Assembly (NCBI GenBank): GCA_964542475.1
Contig: CAZIUL010000064.1
Span: 1 to 24,080, forward strand
Direction: 5' to 3'
Length of the DNA stretch: 24,080 bases
DNA from: CAZIUL01 sp964542475
GTDB lineage: Bacteria > Planctomycetota > B15-G4 > CAYZWU01
The notes below the pieces were generated by a model. The model ran no database searches. It was not told the origin of the DNA and was given only the letters and a program-made list of their open reading frames with translations. Made by a program: the position numbers and the translations under genes. Shown here in pieces: positions 1 through 7,442 of this stretch (its first letter is position 1; each line of letters begins with the position of its first letter).

Positions 1-136
1 TCTGTTGCCGCCCCTTCTTTCCGGCGCCGACGGAGCGGCGCCCTCCATTGTTCAACCGGCGCATACCGTTTCTTCTGGAGGGCGGCACTCTGTTGCCGCC
101 TCTTCTTTCCGGCGCCGACGGAGCGGCGCCCTCCAT
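1..136. repeat. Two copies of a 48-bp GC-rich palindromic repeat
   Basis: Two 48-base copies (1-48 and 89-136) differ at one base (C13 versus T101) and are spaced 88 bases apart. Each holds GGCGCC-N8-GGCGCC, able to form a stem. Between and across them are further inverted pairs: CGCCCTCCA (39-47) with TGGAGGGCG (76-84), and GGCGGCA (81-87) with TGCCGCC (94-100). The whole block can fold into nested hairpins. It lies just downstream of the spoIID-like gene and may continue past the left edge. It looks like a REP-like intergenic element rather than coding sequence; a terminator role for the leftward genes is possible but there is no clear T-run. Confidence 0.8.
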
Positions 137-154
137 GCCGCCTCTTCTCCGCCC

Positions 155-175
155 TGAACACCGAACACTGAACAC
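155..175. repeat. Heptamer tandem repeat, three GAACACY-type units
   Basis: Three adjacent 7-base units, TGAACAC, CGAACAC and TGAACAC, alternate only at the first base. They sit 10 bases beyond the stop of the spoIID-like gene. Such heptamers are a familiar kind of dispersed intergenic repeat in several uncultured bacterial phyla; no function is visible. Confidence 0.75.
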
Positions 176-185
176 TCTCTTTCCC

Positions 186-1439
186 CTATTTCCTCCCGTA
201 ATCCGAAACCAAGGAGGCATCCTTGTAGTAGTACTCCAGGATCGCGCGGTACGACTTTCCTGATTCGGCAAGGCCCTGGGCCCCGTACTGGCAGAGCCCC
301 ACACCGTGCCCCCATCCTCTTCCATGGATAACGAAGCCGTCGCTTGTTTTCTTTATCTCCTCGATCATCAAGGAAAGCATCTTGTTCTTGAGAGACCTGC
401 CGCGGTTCAGGCTGGAACGAAACCTGCTTGCTGTGTATTTTATGATTATGCCGCCGCGTCCGTCGAGGATGGAGATTTCGGTGGCCCTTTTCGACCGGTT
501 AACGCCTGTAACGCTGATCTCGAACAGTGCCTGGTCTCCTGGGAGGCCAAGGGAGTTTCGGATTTCATCCGTGGAAAAACCTGCTTCCCAGCGGTAGAAC
601 CGGGAATCGAGGCAGTACCCGCACACCACGCTTTGGTTAACGGGAAACGGCGCCTCACCTTCGAACACATCGCTGGATCCGGCTGTGATACCGCCGCATG
701 TGGAACTGAAGAACGCGGGGATAACCTCACCACCGAAGGTCAGGACCTCTCCATGGGTGGCCTGGATGAGGCCGATGCCTCTGGCTGATTCCGCTGAGAG
801 GCCTCCGTAAACCTGTGATCGGACATCATCCGTCAGCATGCGCCGGCCGTGGGATATCCTGTAGAGCGCGTAGGTTCTTGCAGCCACGAGCTGGGCCTTG
901 AGCGCTTCGTCCGAAAACGATGTGGGCATCTCCTTGAAGAGCACACCGGCCAGATACCGTTCGATGTCGAGTGTGTTGATCAGCCTGAGCGAACCGCTTT
1001 CATCGACGTTGATCTCGAAAGCCCCGCTGTACCTTATGCCCGAGTTTGACAGGTCCCCTTCCCTTTCGGGTACAATCAGCACTTCGCTTGTGTGGACGGC
1101 TTTTCCGTTGATGCAAATGCCTGAACCGTCCTGGAATGTGGCCTTTCCGTTGCCCAGCCTGTAGCCGAAGAAAATGTTCCCGGGCGCAGAGTACGGTTTT
1201 GGATCCGGTCCTTCGAACACCTTGTAAGGCCCGTTCACATCGATTTGCAGGGCATCGCCGGGAAGCGCCGTTGCAAGAAGGATGCGGATGTTGATGCCGG
1301 ATTTTCCAAGATCGGTCCGGCTTCGCGGGTGAATGAGACAGCAGTACAGGGCGAAGCAGCTGATTACCGTTATGATGATCGTCAGCGGCAGCTTATTGCG
1401 TTCTTTCAGCCTGTTCAGCCGGGTTGTTACACCATGCAC
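186..1439 (-). CDS. SpoIID/LytB-family protein (probable peptidoglycan lytic transglycosylase)
   Basis: A 417-residue protein with one N-terminal membrane segment (about residues 17-36), so the rest should face the periplasm. The SpoIID domain is clear: ERYLAGVLFKEMP (about 159-172), whose glutamate E170 aligns with the catalytic acid of SpoIID enzymes; KAQLVAARTYAL; QVYGG; FFSSTCGG, a cysteine region that contributes to zinc binding in characterised SpoIID; and GRGWGHGVGLCQYGAQG near the C-terminus. Family members cleave glycan strands of denuded peptidoglycan, in sporulation or in general wall remodelling; nothing here argues for sporulation. The start is GTG, with AAAGGCGG about 6 bases upstream. 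It lies 68 bases downstream of ruvB on the same strand, a pairing also seen in other bacteria, so co-transcription is likely. Function is by family; the exact role is inferred. Confidence 0.9.
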   Translation of the reverse strand: MHGVTTRLNRLKERNKLPLTIIITVISCFALYCCLIHPRSRTDLGKSGINIRILLATALPGDALQIDVNGPYKVFEGPDPKPYSAPGNIFFGYRLGNGKATFQDGSGICINGKAVHTSEVLIVPEREGDLSNSGIRYSGAFEINVDESGSLRLINTLDIERYLAGVLFKEMPTSFSDEALKAQLVAARTYALYRISHGRRMLTDDVRSQVYGGLSAESARGIGLIQATHGEVLTFGGEVIPAFFSSTCGGITAGSSDVFEGEAPFPVNQSVVCGYCLDSRFYRWEAGFSTDEIRNSLGLPGDQALFEISVTGVNRSKRATEISILDGRGGIIIKYTASRFRSSLNRGRSLKNKMLSLMIEEIKKTSDGFVIHGRGWGHGVGLCQYGAQGLAESGKSYRAILEYYYKDASLVSDYGRK

Positions 1440-1463
1440 TGTGCACCGCCTTTACAAGTGCCT

Positions 1464-1493
1464 GCCAGGAAAAGAACCGCCAGGAAAAGAACC
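1464..1493. repeat. Perfect 15-bp tandem duplication between ruvB and the spoIID-like gene
   Basis: GCCAGGAAAAGAACC occurs twice head to tail with no mismatch (1464-1478, 1479-1493). It occupies nearly half of the 68-base spacer and ends 24 bases before the GTG start of the spoIID-like gene. It could be slippage or a repeated binding site; the sequence does not decide. Confidence 0.9.
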
Positions 1494-1507
1494 GGCCGGC
1501 CGCGGGT

Positions 1508-2584
1508 TCAATTGATGTTGATGTCATCTGAAAAGAGGTCGCCCGGCTCCCTGAACAATGAGCCCGCCTCTCCTGTCCCTGGTCTTATGCCTATGTGTTC
1601 CATGCCTTCCGGTGTGATCTTTCTGCCTCGCGGGGTCTTGATCATGAACCCCTTCTGTATGAGGAACGGCTCGTACACCTCCTCGATCGTATCCTCCTCT
1701 TCACCCACGCTCACCGAAATCGTTTTAAGTCCTATGGGTTCGCCGCGGCCTTTTGAAACAGTATCCAGTATCTTGCGATCCATGGCCACGAGACCCTCGT
1801 AGTCGATGCCCTGCATCTCCATCCCTTCCATTGCAGTGTCGGTGTCGATCCGGGATTTTCCGTTGACCTGCGCAAGGTCCCTGATCCTTCGCAGAAGCCG
1901 GTTGGCCACCCTCGGCACTCCTCTCGAACGAGAGGCGACCAGCTCGAGAGTCTCATCGCCGGCCTCGATGCCGAGGATGCCTGCTGATCTCGACAGGATC
2001 TGCTTCAGGTGCGGGATGGGGTAGAGCTCCAGCTTCTCCAAAACGCCGAACCTTGTCCGGAGTGGAGCGGTCAGGAGCCCCTCACGCGTTGTTGCGCCGA
2101 TCAAGGTGAAATGTTCGATGCTGATGCGCACGCTTCTTGCTGCGGGCCCCTTGTCGAGAACGATGTCAATGGAATAGTCTTCCATGGCGGCGTACAGATA
2201 TTCTTCCACTACTCTTGGAAGGCGATGTATTTCATCGATGAAAAGTATCTCTCCCCGTTTCAGGTTGGAGAGAATTCCTACCAGGTCGCCCGATCGTTCA
2301 AGGGCGGGGCCTGAAGTGATCTTCAGATCCGCTTCCAGTTCATGCGCTATGATATGGCTCAAGGTTGTCTTGCCCAGGCCGGGCATGCCTGAAAGCAGCA
2401 CGTGGTCAAGGGGCTCGTTTCTCATTCGAGCGGCTTTCAGAAACACCTTCAGGTTTCTCGATGTCCTTTCCTGGCCGATGAAATCCTCGAACTTGCTAGG
2501 CCTGAGATCCTGGTCGAGGATGTTTTTCCTGGTCAGCTCCCTGAACACAAAGCCTTTTTCCTCGGAAGCTCTTTCCTCGCTCAC
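1508..2584 (-). CDS. ruvB: Holliday junction branch migration DNA helicase RuvB
   Basis: RuvB is the AAA+ hexameric motor that, loaded by RuvA, drives branch migration of Holliday junctions in recombinational repair. The 358-residue protein has the full layout: Walker A GMPGLGKTT (66-74), Walker B FIDEIH (115-120), sensor 1 GATTREG, the arginine-finger segment PLRTRFG (about 174-180) and the C-terminal winged helix ending near PRGRKITPEGMEHIG. Walker A carries Met where most RuvB have Pro (GPPGLGKT). A roughly 20-residue acidic tail extends past the usual end. The GTG start is supported by GGAGAG eight bases upstream. ruvA and ruvC are not adjacent: upstream is a divergent lipoprotein gene, so ruvB leads its own transcription unit with the spoIID-like gene behind it. 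Confidence 0.97.
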   Translation of the reverse strand: MSEERASEEKGFVFRELTRKNILDQDLRPSKFEDFIGQERTSRNLKVFLKAARMRNEPLDHVLLSGMPGLGKTTLSHIIAHELEADLKITSGPALERSGDLVGILSNLKRGEILFIDEIHRLPRVVEEYLYAAMEDYSIDIVLDKGPAARSVRISIEHFTLIGATTREGLLTAPLRTRFGVLEKLELYPIPHLKQILSRSAGILGIEAGDETLELVASRSRGVPRVANRLLRRIRDLAQVNGKSRIDTDTAMEGMEMQGIDYEGLVAMDRKILDTVSKGRGEPIGLKTISVSVGEEEDTIEEVYEPFLIQKGFMIKTPRGRKITPEGMEHIGIRPGTGEAGSLFREPGDLFSDDININ

Positions 2585-2710
2585 AACCCGTTCTCTCCTA
2601 TTAAATTACATGTTTCAAGGGTCAATGATCTGCGGTTTCAGCCCAAGAGTACTCGGTTCGAGACATGAAAATTTATCGTACATGTAGATAACTTTTATGC
2701 AAGAGAACTT

Positions 2711-2738
2711 TTGACTTCTGTTGACCTATCTTTATAGT
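2711..2738 (+). promoter_or_regulatory. Candidate sigma-70-type promoter for the giant lipoprotein gene
   Basis: TTGACT (2711-2716) and TATAGT (2733-2738) are separated by 16 bases and match the vegetative -35/-10 consensus at five of six positions each. The element lies in the AT-rich divergent spacer and points to the lipoprotein gene about 260 bases downstream. It is a visual match only. Confidence 0.45.
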
Positions 2739-2760
2739 ATTAAAGAAGGTATTCGCTTTT

Positions 2761-2809
2761 TGTGCGGAAACGCACATTTTGTTGCGGTCATGGACACAGC
2801 CATAGGATC
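2761..2809 (+). other. Two adjacent hairpins in the leader of the lipoprotein gene
   Basis: TGTGCG-GAAA-CGCACA (2761-2776) is a perfect 6-bp stem closed by a GNRA-type tetraloop. Ten bases on, GGTC-ATGG (2786-2793) can pair with CCAT-AG-GATC (2800-2809) around ACACAG, with a 2-base bulge and one G-T pair. Both lie downstream of the candidate promoter. I recognise no known riboswitch class here. Confidence 0.45.
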
Positions 2810-2997
2810 TTCTATATTGCCGGATATCCTAATCGGTTTGTTTTCATGTTGTTGTGGTATGTGCCCTGCGGCATGCGTTTTGCAATTTTAACATTTCTTA
2901 ACTGATTGTTTATCCGTTGATTCAAGTTCAAGATAGATGGCCCTTGCTGCTGGCCTGCAAGAGAACTTCAACACTAACAAAAATGAGAGGCTCGATC

Positions 2998-5900
2998 ATG
3001 TTTGAGCATGTAAACATTTCAAGTGCGGGGAACCGGTTGCTTTCTTTTCTTGGGTTCCTGCTGATACTGGCGGGCGCAATCGGCTGCGGCGGCGGAGGCG
3101 GCGGCGGAGGAGGCGGGGGGAGCGGTTCTTCGGGGAACTCCGGTGATTACTCTGTTCCCCAGGCAGAGCTTTACGTTGAGGTTCCACCGATTGAAATATC
3201 GGGCGGGTCCGTGGGCGATCCTCAAATACTCTATTTTACTCCCAAGTCGCCGAAGAGCGCGGAGCTGTATGACAGCGATGATGACGGCGAAGTCGACACT
3301 CCCATTAACAACCTCAAGAGTGGGGTGAACTCAGCCAACAGGATGTATGACGCTGATCTGGCGGCATGTTATGCGCTGCATACAGGAGATGGCGTCTACA
3401 ACAAGGTATACCAGCCTGACACAATGCCCACGACCGCCCAGACCGGAACGCAGTTCATCCAGCTCGAGATTCCTTTCGATGTCAGCCCGGATTCGCTTTA
3501 TGATATCTATCCGTGGCCTGATGGACCTCCTCTGAACGTTGGAAACGACTACCTGACGGGGAACATAAACATAATCAACGACGAGAATGAACACGTCAAC
3601 TGCACAGTGCTGCTTGACGGAAAGGACGCCTTTGGGAACGACTACTCTCTCCTCTTGCCGCCTGAAATAGAGGTCGCTCCAAACGTGGTTGTCCTGATTG
3701 CACAACCGGAAGTGGACGTTGCGACAGGTGCGCTGCCCCAGTTCACCGCCTTTTGCAGCACGGAGGCGGCACCTCAGCAATGGGACGCGGATACCAACGA
3801 GATGAGGATCCGGATAGGGAAGCTCAAAGACGCCCAGGGCAAGCCTGTAGAGGTCAATGCCAGTTTTTACGTGGCAAAAACAGGCTTTGACAAGATAGCG
3901 GTGCGGCCGAACCTCGCGCCATTGGACATTGTGGCCTTGAGCGATCTGGGCGTGGATACCGACATCGATCCGGAAACCGGGGAGCCGTTCGCCTCTCCGC
4001 ACAACAGGATCGTCACCCGCGACTCGAGCTTCATGCTCACCTTCAACAAGCCGATCGTGCCGGAAACGCTGGGCCGCTCGCTGGTTTTCGACCGGCCTCC
4101 GTTCAACGGAAACACCAAGGTCGTTACAAACGCCTATTATTTGCACCCGGACCCGCCGGATCCGTGCGTACAGAACCCGCCGGTGCCCGCCACGCCTCTT
4201 GCAACTAACATATCACTGATAGCATCGTACATCGATGACAGCGGACCCAGCCAGACAACCGCGATTATTCCGTTCAGGTGCCATCCACTGCATCAGAACA
4301 ACCTCGCGACCTATGTGATCCATCCGCTTATTGACTTTCCCGGCTCAACGCCCGATAACCTGAACACCGACAATCCCATAAAGGTGCGGGTGCACGTGAG
4401 CGTGTATCCGGCCGGGCAGAACACCGCTACCGGGGACCCGGATGACGCGGGACTGACATGGAACCCGGTAAACATCGCGCCGGCCAGCTTTTTCGAGGAG
4501 GACTTCACCGGCGGTACCCAGGGAGTGGTTTCCCGCACATTCACCGTGGAAAAGGGCGGCAGGTATGTAAACGCTCCCGTTTGCCCGAACGCGATCTATT
4601 ACACCATGGGCCCCAAGGGGATCGGTGTCCTCGATCTCGACGGCAACGGGTTCACCACGAACCATCCGGACACATCCAATCCGGCTCTTGTGACCAGCCT
4701 GCGTTTCTACAACAAGTTCGGGAACTCGGCAAACTACCAGGGAAACAACTACGCTTACGCGGCAAAAGCCGGTACCATCGGCCTGGGCAGCCAGACCTCG
4801 GTTCCCGGGATCAACGAGGGTTCAAACGGCATGGAAAGCGTTGTCTATGACTCTCAGGGAAGATCGCAGCTCTATCCGGACCCTGACGGGGACGAGAAGT
4901 ACTACAATATTACCGATCTGGATACCGGTGATTTTCTGGACGCGATGTTTTTCGATAAGAGCAACCTTTGGGTGAAGGATGTCTACCATCTTTCGTTTTT
5001 GGTCCTGTCCTACCAGGGGCTCAAGAACAACGTCATCGACACGCCTCCCACACCCAATCCCCCGCCCCTGACTCTTCCGATAGGGATGCGTGCCGTGGAT
5101 GTCATAATCGATGACACCGGCCTTATGGACCAGGGAGCGTTCGTGATCATGGGCAAGGAGGTCTTTACGGTTCCCGTGCACAACTTCTGGCTTCCGCCAC
5201 CTCCTCCGGCTCCGTATATCCTTCCCTGGGACACGAGCTTCGTGCACCTTCAGTACGCTGAATACTGCAGTCCGCCGTCCAGCATTGACGAGCCTTTTCC
5301 GCCAAACCCCTTCAACCTCATGGGCACGATGGTGGATTTCGTGAACACTGGGCCGCTCGCGGAGAGTTCCACCGTGGGCACCGGATTCTATTTCGGCTCG
5401 AGGCAGCAGATCGGGAACTTCCTTTTTGCGACCGACAAGAGCAACGATCAGGTGAAGGTGCTCAACTCCAACACAATGGATGTCATCACCAGCATAACGG
5501 GCTTCAGTTCCCCGGAATCTCTGGCGGTAACCACGGACCTGAAGACGCTCTATGTTTCTAACGGAGGCTCCGGATACGTGTCCGTGTTCGATGTGGACCC
5601 GAGATCCAGCTCGTTCCTGAGCCACATCACCGATGTTCAGGTCGGCCTGCACCCCAAGGGGATCTGCGTGCAGCCCGAAATGGACGATGTTCTCGTTTGC
5701 AACTACGGGGGCAACTCCGTCTCAATCATAAGCCCTGATACCAACACGGTAAGAAAGACGGTTTCATCGCTTGTGAACAAGCCCTGGGATCTGGTGGCCG
5801 GGCCCAGGCAGACGAACTTCGGCTGGGGAACCGGCGTGTACCACGCGTACATTTCCAACCACGGCGGTGACAATGTGATTATCTTCGAATCCGGTCCCAC

Positions 5901-6573
5901 CGGGATCGGGGGGATCGGTTATGACGATATCCTGGATCCGGTTCCAAGAAATGGGGCCGGCGGGGTTTGGTTCGATACAGTGGAAAAACCGCGCGGAATC
6001 TGCTGGGATCCGCTTTTCGTCACGGCAAACCATCTCGACGGCGGCTGCTTTGTTGCGCACAAATCAGGCTCGAAGCCGATGGTCAGCCGCATCCAGTTCA
6101 CCAAGCAGCAGGGAACGTGGGGGCCGATATACATTCAGCCCAACGCCGGAAGCATCGGCGGTGCAACACCCGGTTTCGGCGAAAGGGTTTTCGAGATCGT
6201 GAGCCAGTGGGGGGGGCTCGACAGCCCGTTTTCCGTACAAAGCGGGGCATGCACGGATGTGGCGCTCAACGACTACAACCAGGAGCTCTGGCTGAACAAC
6301 AACTGGACCGGAAACCCGTATGTCACGAACTACGGCATTCTGGATAACAACCCCATTGCCGGGCTTCCAATGAACCACAGGCATCCTGCGAGGGTGCTCA
6401 ACATCTGGGGTGTGGTGCAGTTCTATCCCGTTGCAGAGTCCGACAGGCTGTACGTGGGCTTCCAGTACAGCCCATCGGTGGATGTCATCGACCTCACCTC
6501 AGGCACCGTCGAGAAAACAATCAGCGGGCTCGATGGGCCGGCCAAAGTGTTGAAGAGCTACTTCAAGTTCTGA
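2998..6573 (+). CDS. Giant secreted lipoprotein with poly-Gly linker and C-terminal YVTN-like beta-propeller
   Basis: About 1191 residues. The chosen ATG at 2998 has GAGAGG seven bases upstream; the longer frame from a TTG at 2917 lacks a ribosome site and spoils the signal peptide. The N-terminus is a lipoprotein signal ending in AGAIG-C30, followed by eleven glycines and a Gly/Ser linker that would extend the protein from the membrane. Around residues 340-365 DSSFMLTFNKPI resembles a bacterial Ig-like (Big_5-type) segment. From about residue 807 to the end, repeated blades read like FLFATDKSNDQVKVLNS, TLYVSNGGSGYVSVFD and RLYVGFQYSPSVDVIDL, typical of surface-layer YVTN/NHL propellers. Proline-rich loops (about 685-695 and 735-745) separate modules. 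It is probably a surface binding or structural protein; ligand unknown. The CPBP protease gene starts 23 bases after its stop. Confidence 0.85.
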   Translation: MFEHVNISSAGNRLLSFLGFLLILAGAIGCGGGGGGGGGGGSGSSGNSGDYSVPQAELYVEVPPIEISGGSVGDPQILYFTPKSPKSAELYDSDDDGEVDTPINNLKSGVNSANRMYDADLAACYALHTGDGVYNKVYQPDTMPTTAQTGTQFIQLEIPFDVSPDSLYDIYPWPDGPPLNVGNDYLTGNINIINDENEHVNCTVLLDGKDAFGNDYSLLLPPEIEVAPNVVVLIAQPEVDVATGALPQFTAFCSTEAAPQQWDADTNEMRIRIGKLKDAQGKPVEVNASFYVAKTGFDKIAVRPNLAPLDIVALSDLGVDTDIDPETGEPFASPHNRIVTRDSSFMLTFNKPIVPETLGRSLVFDRPPFNGNTKVVTNAYYLHPDPPDPCVQNPPVPATPLATNISLIASYIDDSGPSQTTAIIPFRCHPLHQNNLATYVIHPLIDFPGSTPDNLNTDNPIKVRVHVSVYPAGQNTATGDPDDAGLTWNPVNIAPASFFEEDFTGGTQGVVSRTFTVEKGGRYVNAPVCPNAIYYTMGPKGIGVLDLDGNGFTTNHPDTSNPALVTSLRFYNKFGNSANYQGNNYAYAAKAGTIGLGSQTSVPGINEGSNGMESVVYDSQGRSQLYPDPDGDEKYYNITDLDTGDFLDAMFFDKSNLWVKDVYHLSFLVLSYQGLKNNVIDTPPTPNPPPLTLPIGMRAVDVIIDDTGLMDQGAFVIMGKEVFTVPVHNFWLPPPPPAPYILPWDTSFVHLQYAEYCSPPSSIDEPFPPNPFNLMGTMVDFVNTGPLAESSTVGTGFYFGSRQQIGNFLFATDKSNDQVKVLNSNTMDVITSITGFSSPESLAVTTDLKTLYVSNGGSGYVSVFDVDPRSSSFLSHITDVQVGLHPKGICVQPEMDDVLVCNYGGNSVSIISPDTNTVRKTVSSLVNKPWDLVAGPRQTNFGWGTGVYHAYISNHGGDNVIIFESGPTGIGGIGYDDILDPVPRNGAGGVWFDTVEKPRGICWDPLFVTANHLDGGCFVAHKSGSKPMVSRIQFTKQQGTWGPIYIQPNAGSIGGATPGFGERVFEIVSQWGGLDSPFSVQSGACTDVALNDYNQELWLNNNWTGNPYVTNYGILDNNPIAGLPMNHRHPARVLNIWGVVQFYPVAESDRLYVGFQYSPSVDVIDLTSGTVEKTISGLDGPAKVLKSYFKF
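3088..3120 (+). repeat. Poly-glycine codon tract
   Basis: Eleven consecutive GGN codons follow the lipobox cysteine. The DNA is a GGC/GGA/GGG low-complexity run, a likely site of slippage in replication and sequencing, so the exact glycine count may vary. Confidence 0.85.
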
Positions 6574-6596
6574 TCCGATTATGCCGTGCTTCAGGC

Positions 6597-7385
6597 ATGT
6601 GCGAAGGGTGTTCATACACGGCGCTGGGAGGGTTCTTCGCATTGAATGCGGCTGAGCGCGATATCTGCATACACACATACCTTCATGAGGGGCGGAGCGT
6701 TTCGATCAGCTTTTTTTTCACGCTTCCCCTGTTGCTTTTATATGAACTGGGCATACAGCTCTCGGGATCCGATTTCAGAAACGCCGCGGAGGTCATACTC
6801 AAGGATCTGCGGTTCTTGATCGGCGCTTCAGGAGTCCGGTGCATACATCTGATTATTCTCGTTCTGGCAGTCGCGCTGCTCATCAGGGCATATCAAAAAA
6901 ACGTGCCTTTCTTCAGGTATTTCCTGTTGATGCTCCTGGAAAGCCTGATCCTCGCTCTTGTCATCGGACCATTGCTTTCGATTTTTACGGGGAGCCTTCT
7001 TCTCGAGTTTCCCCTGACCGGAGGGGCCGAGCAATCAATGTCGGCAAAGGTCCTGCTATCGGTCGGCGCCGGCGTTTACGAGGAGTTCCTTTTTCGCCTG
7101 CTTATTCTCGGCGGGCTTTTTTTGATCTTCTCTCGCTTTTTCAAGGCGCCCAATGCATACGCTGTCGTGCTCTCTGTGCTGATCTCAGCGTTTCTTTTTG
7201 CCGCGTATCACCATCTTGGCCCCTATGGCCAGCCGTTGAGCCCATACACGTTTGTTTTCCGCCTGGGAGCGGGCGTGGTTCTGGGCTCTGTTTTTATCTT
7301 CAGAGGGTTCGGTGTCGCCGTATACCTCCACGTCTTCTACGACATCCTCAGAGATCTTGAACCGGTGTTGGACCTCGGATCCTGA
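6597..7385 (+). CDS. CPBP-family intramembrane metalloprotease (Abi domain)
   Basis: A 262-residue polytopic membrane protein with about six to eight hydrophobic segments. The three signatures of the CPBP (Rce1-like, PF02517) family are present: E162-E163-xxx-R167 in GVYEEFLFR, the histidine pair H205-H206 in AAYHHLGPYG, and H245 with D249 in YLHVFYD. Characterised relatives cleave prenylated CAAX proteins in eukaryotes; bacterial members handle bacteriocin self-immunity, membrane protein turnover or signalling. The substrate here is unknown. ATG was chosen as the first in-frame start after the lipoprotein stop; its ribosome site is weak (CAGG), so the first 20-30 residues, which look unlike the rest, may not be translated. 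It is followed after 57 bases by holA and is probably in the same transcript. Confidence 0.85.
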   Translation: MCEGCSYTALGGFFALNAAERDICIHTYLHEGRSVSISFFFTLPLLLLYELGIQLSGSDFRNAAEVILKDLRFLIGASGVRCIHLIILVLAVALLIRAYQKNVPFFRYFLLMLLESLILALVIGPLLSIFTGSLLLEFPLTGGAEQSMSAKVLLSVGAGVYEEFLFRLLILGGLFLIFSRFFKAPNAYAVVLSVLISAFLFAAYHHLGPYGQPLSPYTFVFRLGAGVVLGSVFIFRGFGVAVYLHVFYDILRDLEPVLDLGS

Positions 7386-7442
7386 GAATGGTAGCATTTC
7401 CACTCTAGTGAATTTGGACTCCCTTTTGATGATTGGAAAGAG

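Larger units (their letters stand above)
2585..2997. other. AT-rich divergent intergenic region between ruvB and the giant lipoprotein gene
   Basis: This 413-base stretch has no credible gene. It is clearly more AT-rich than its surroundings. It holds a candidate rightward promoter (2711-2738), two adjacent short hairpins (2761-2776 and 2786-2809), the palindrome TACATGTA, and the ribosome binding sites of both flanking genes. The rightward transcript would have a leader of about 250 bases, long enough for post-transcriptional control. Confidence 0.7.

Noticed and set aside
2917..2997. TTG start at 2917 for the giant lipoprotein
   Set aside because: No ribosome site, and it puts 27 residues before a normal lipoprotein signal. 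ATG 2998 has GAGAGG at good spacing.
3331..5652. Two minus-strand frames of about 270 residues each
   Set aside because: Both are antisense to the lipoprotein gene and show no recognisable motifs or ribosome sites.
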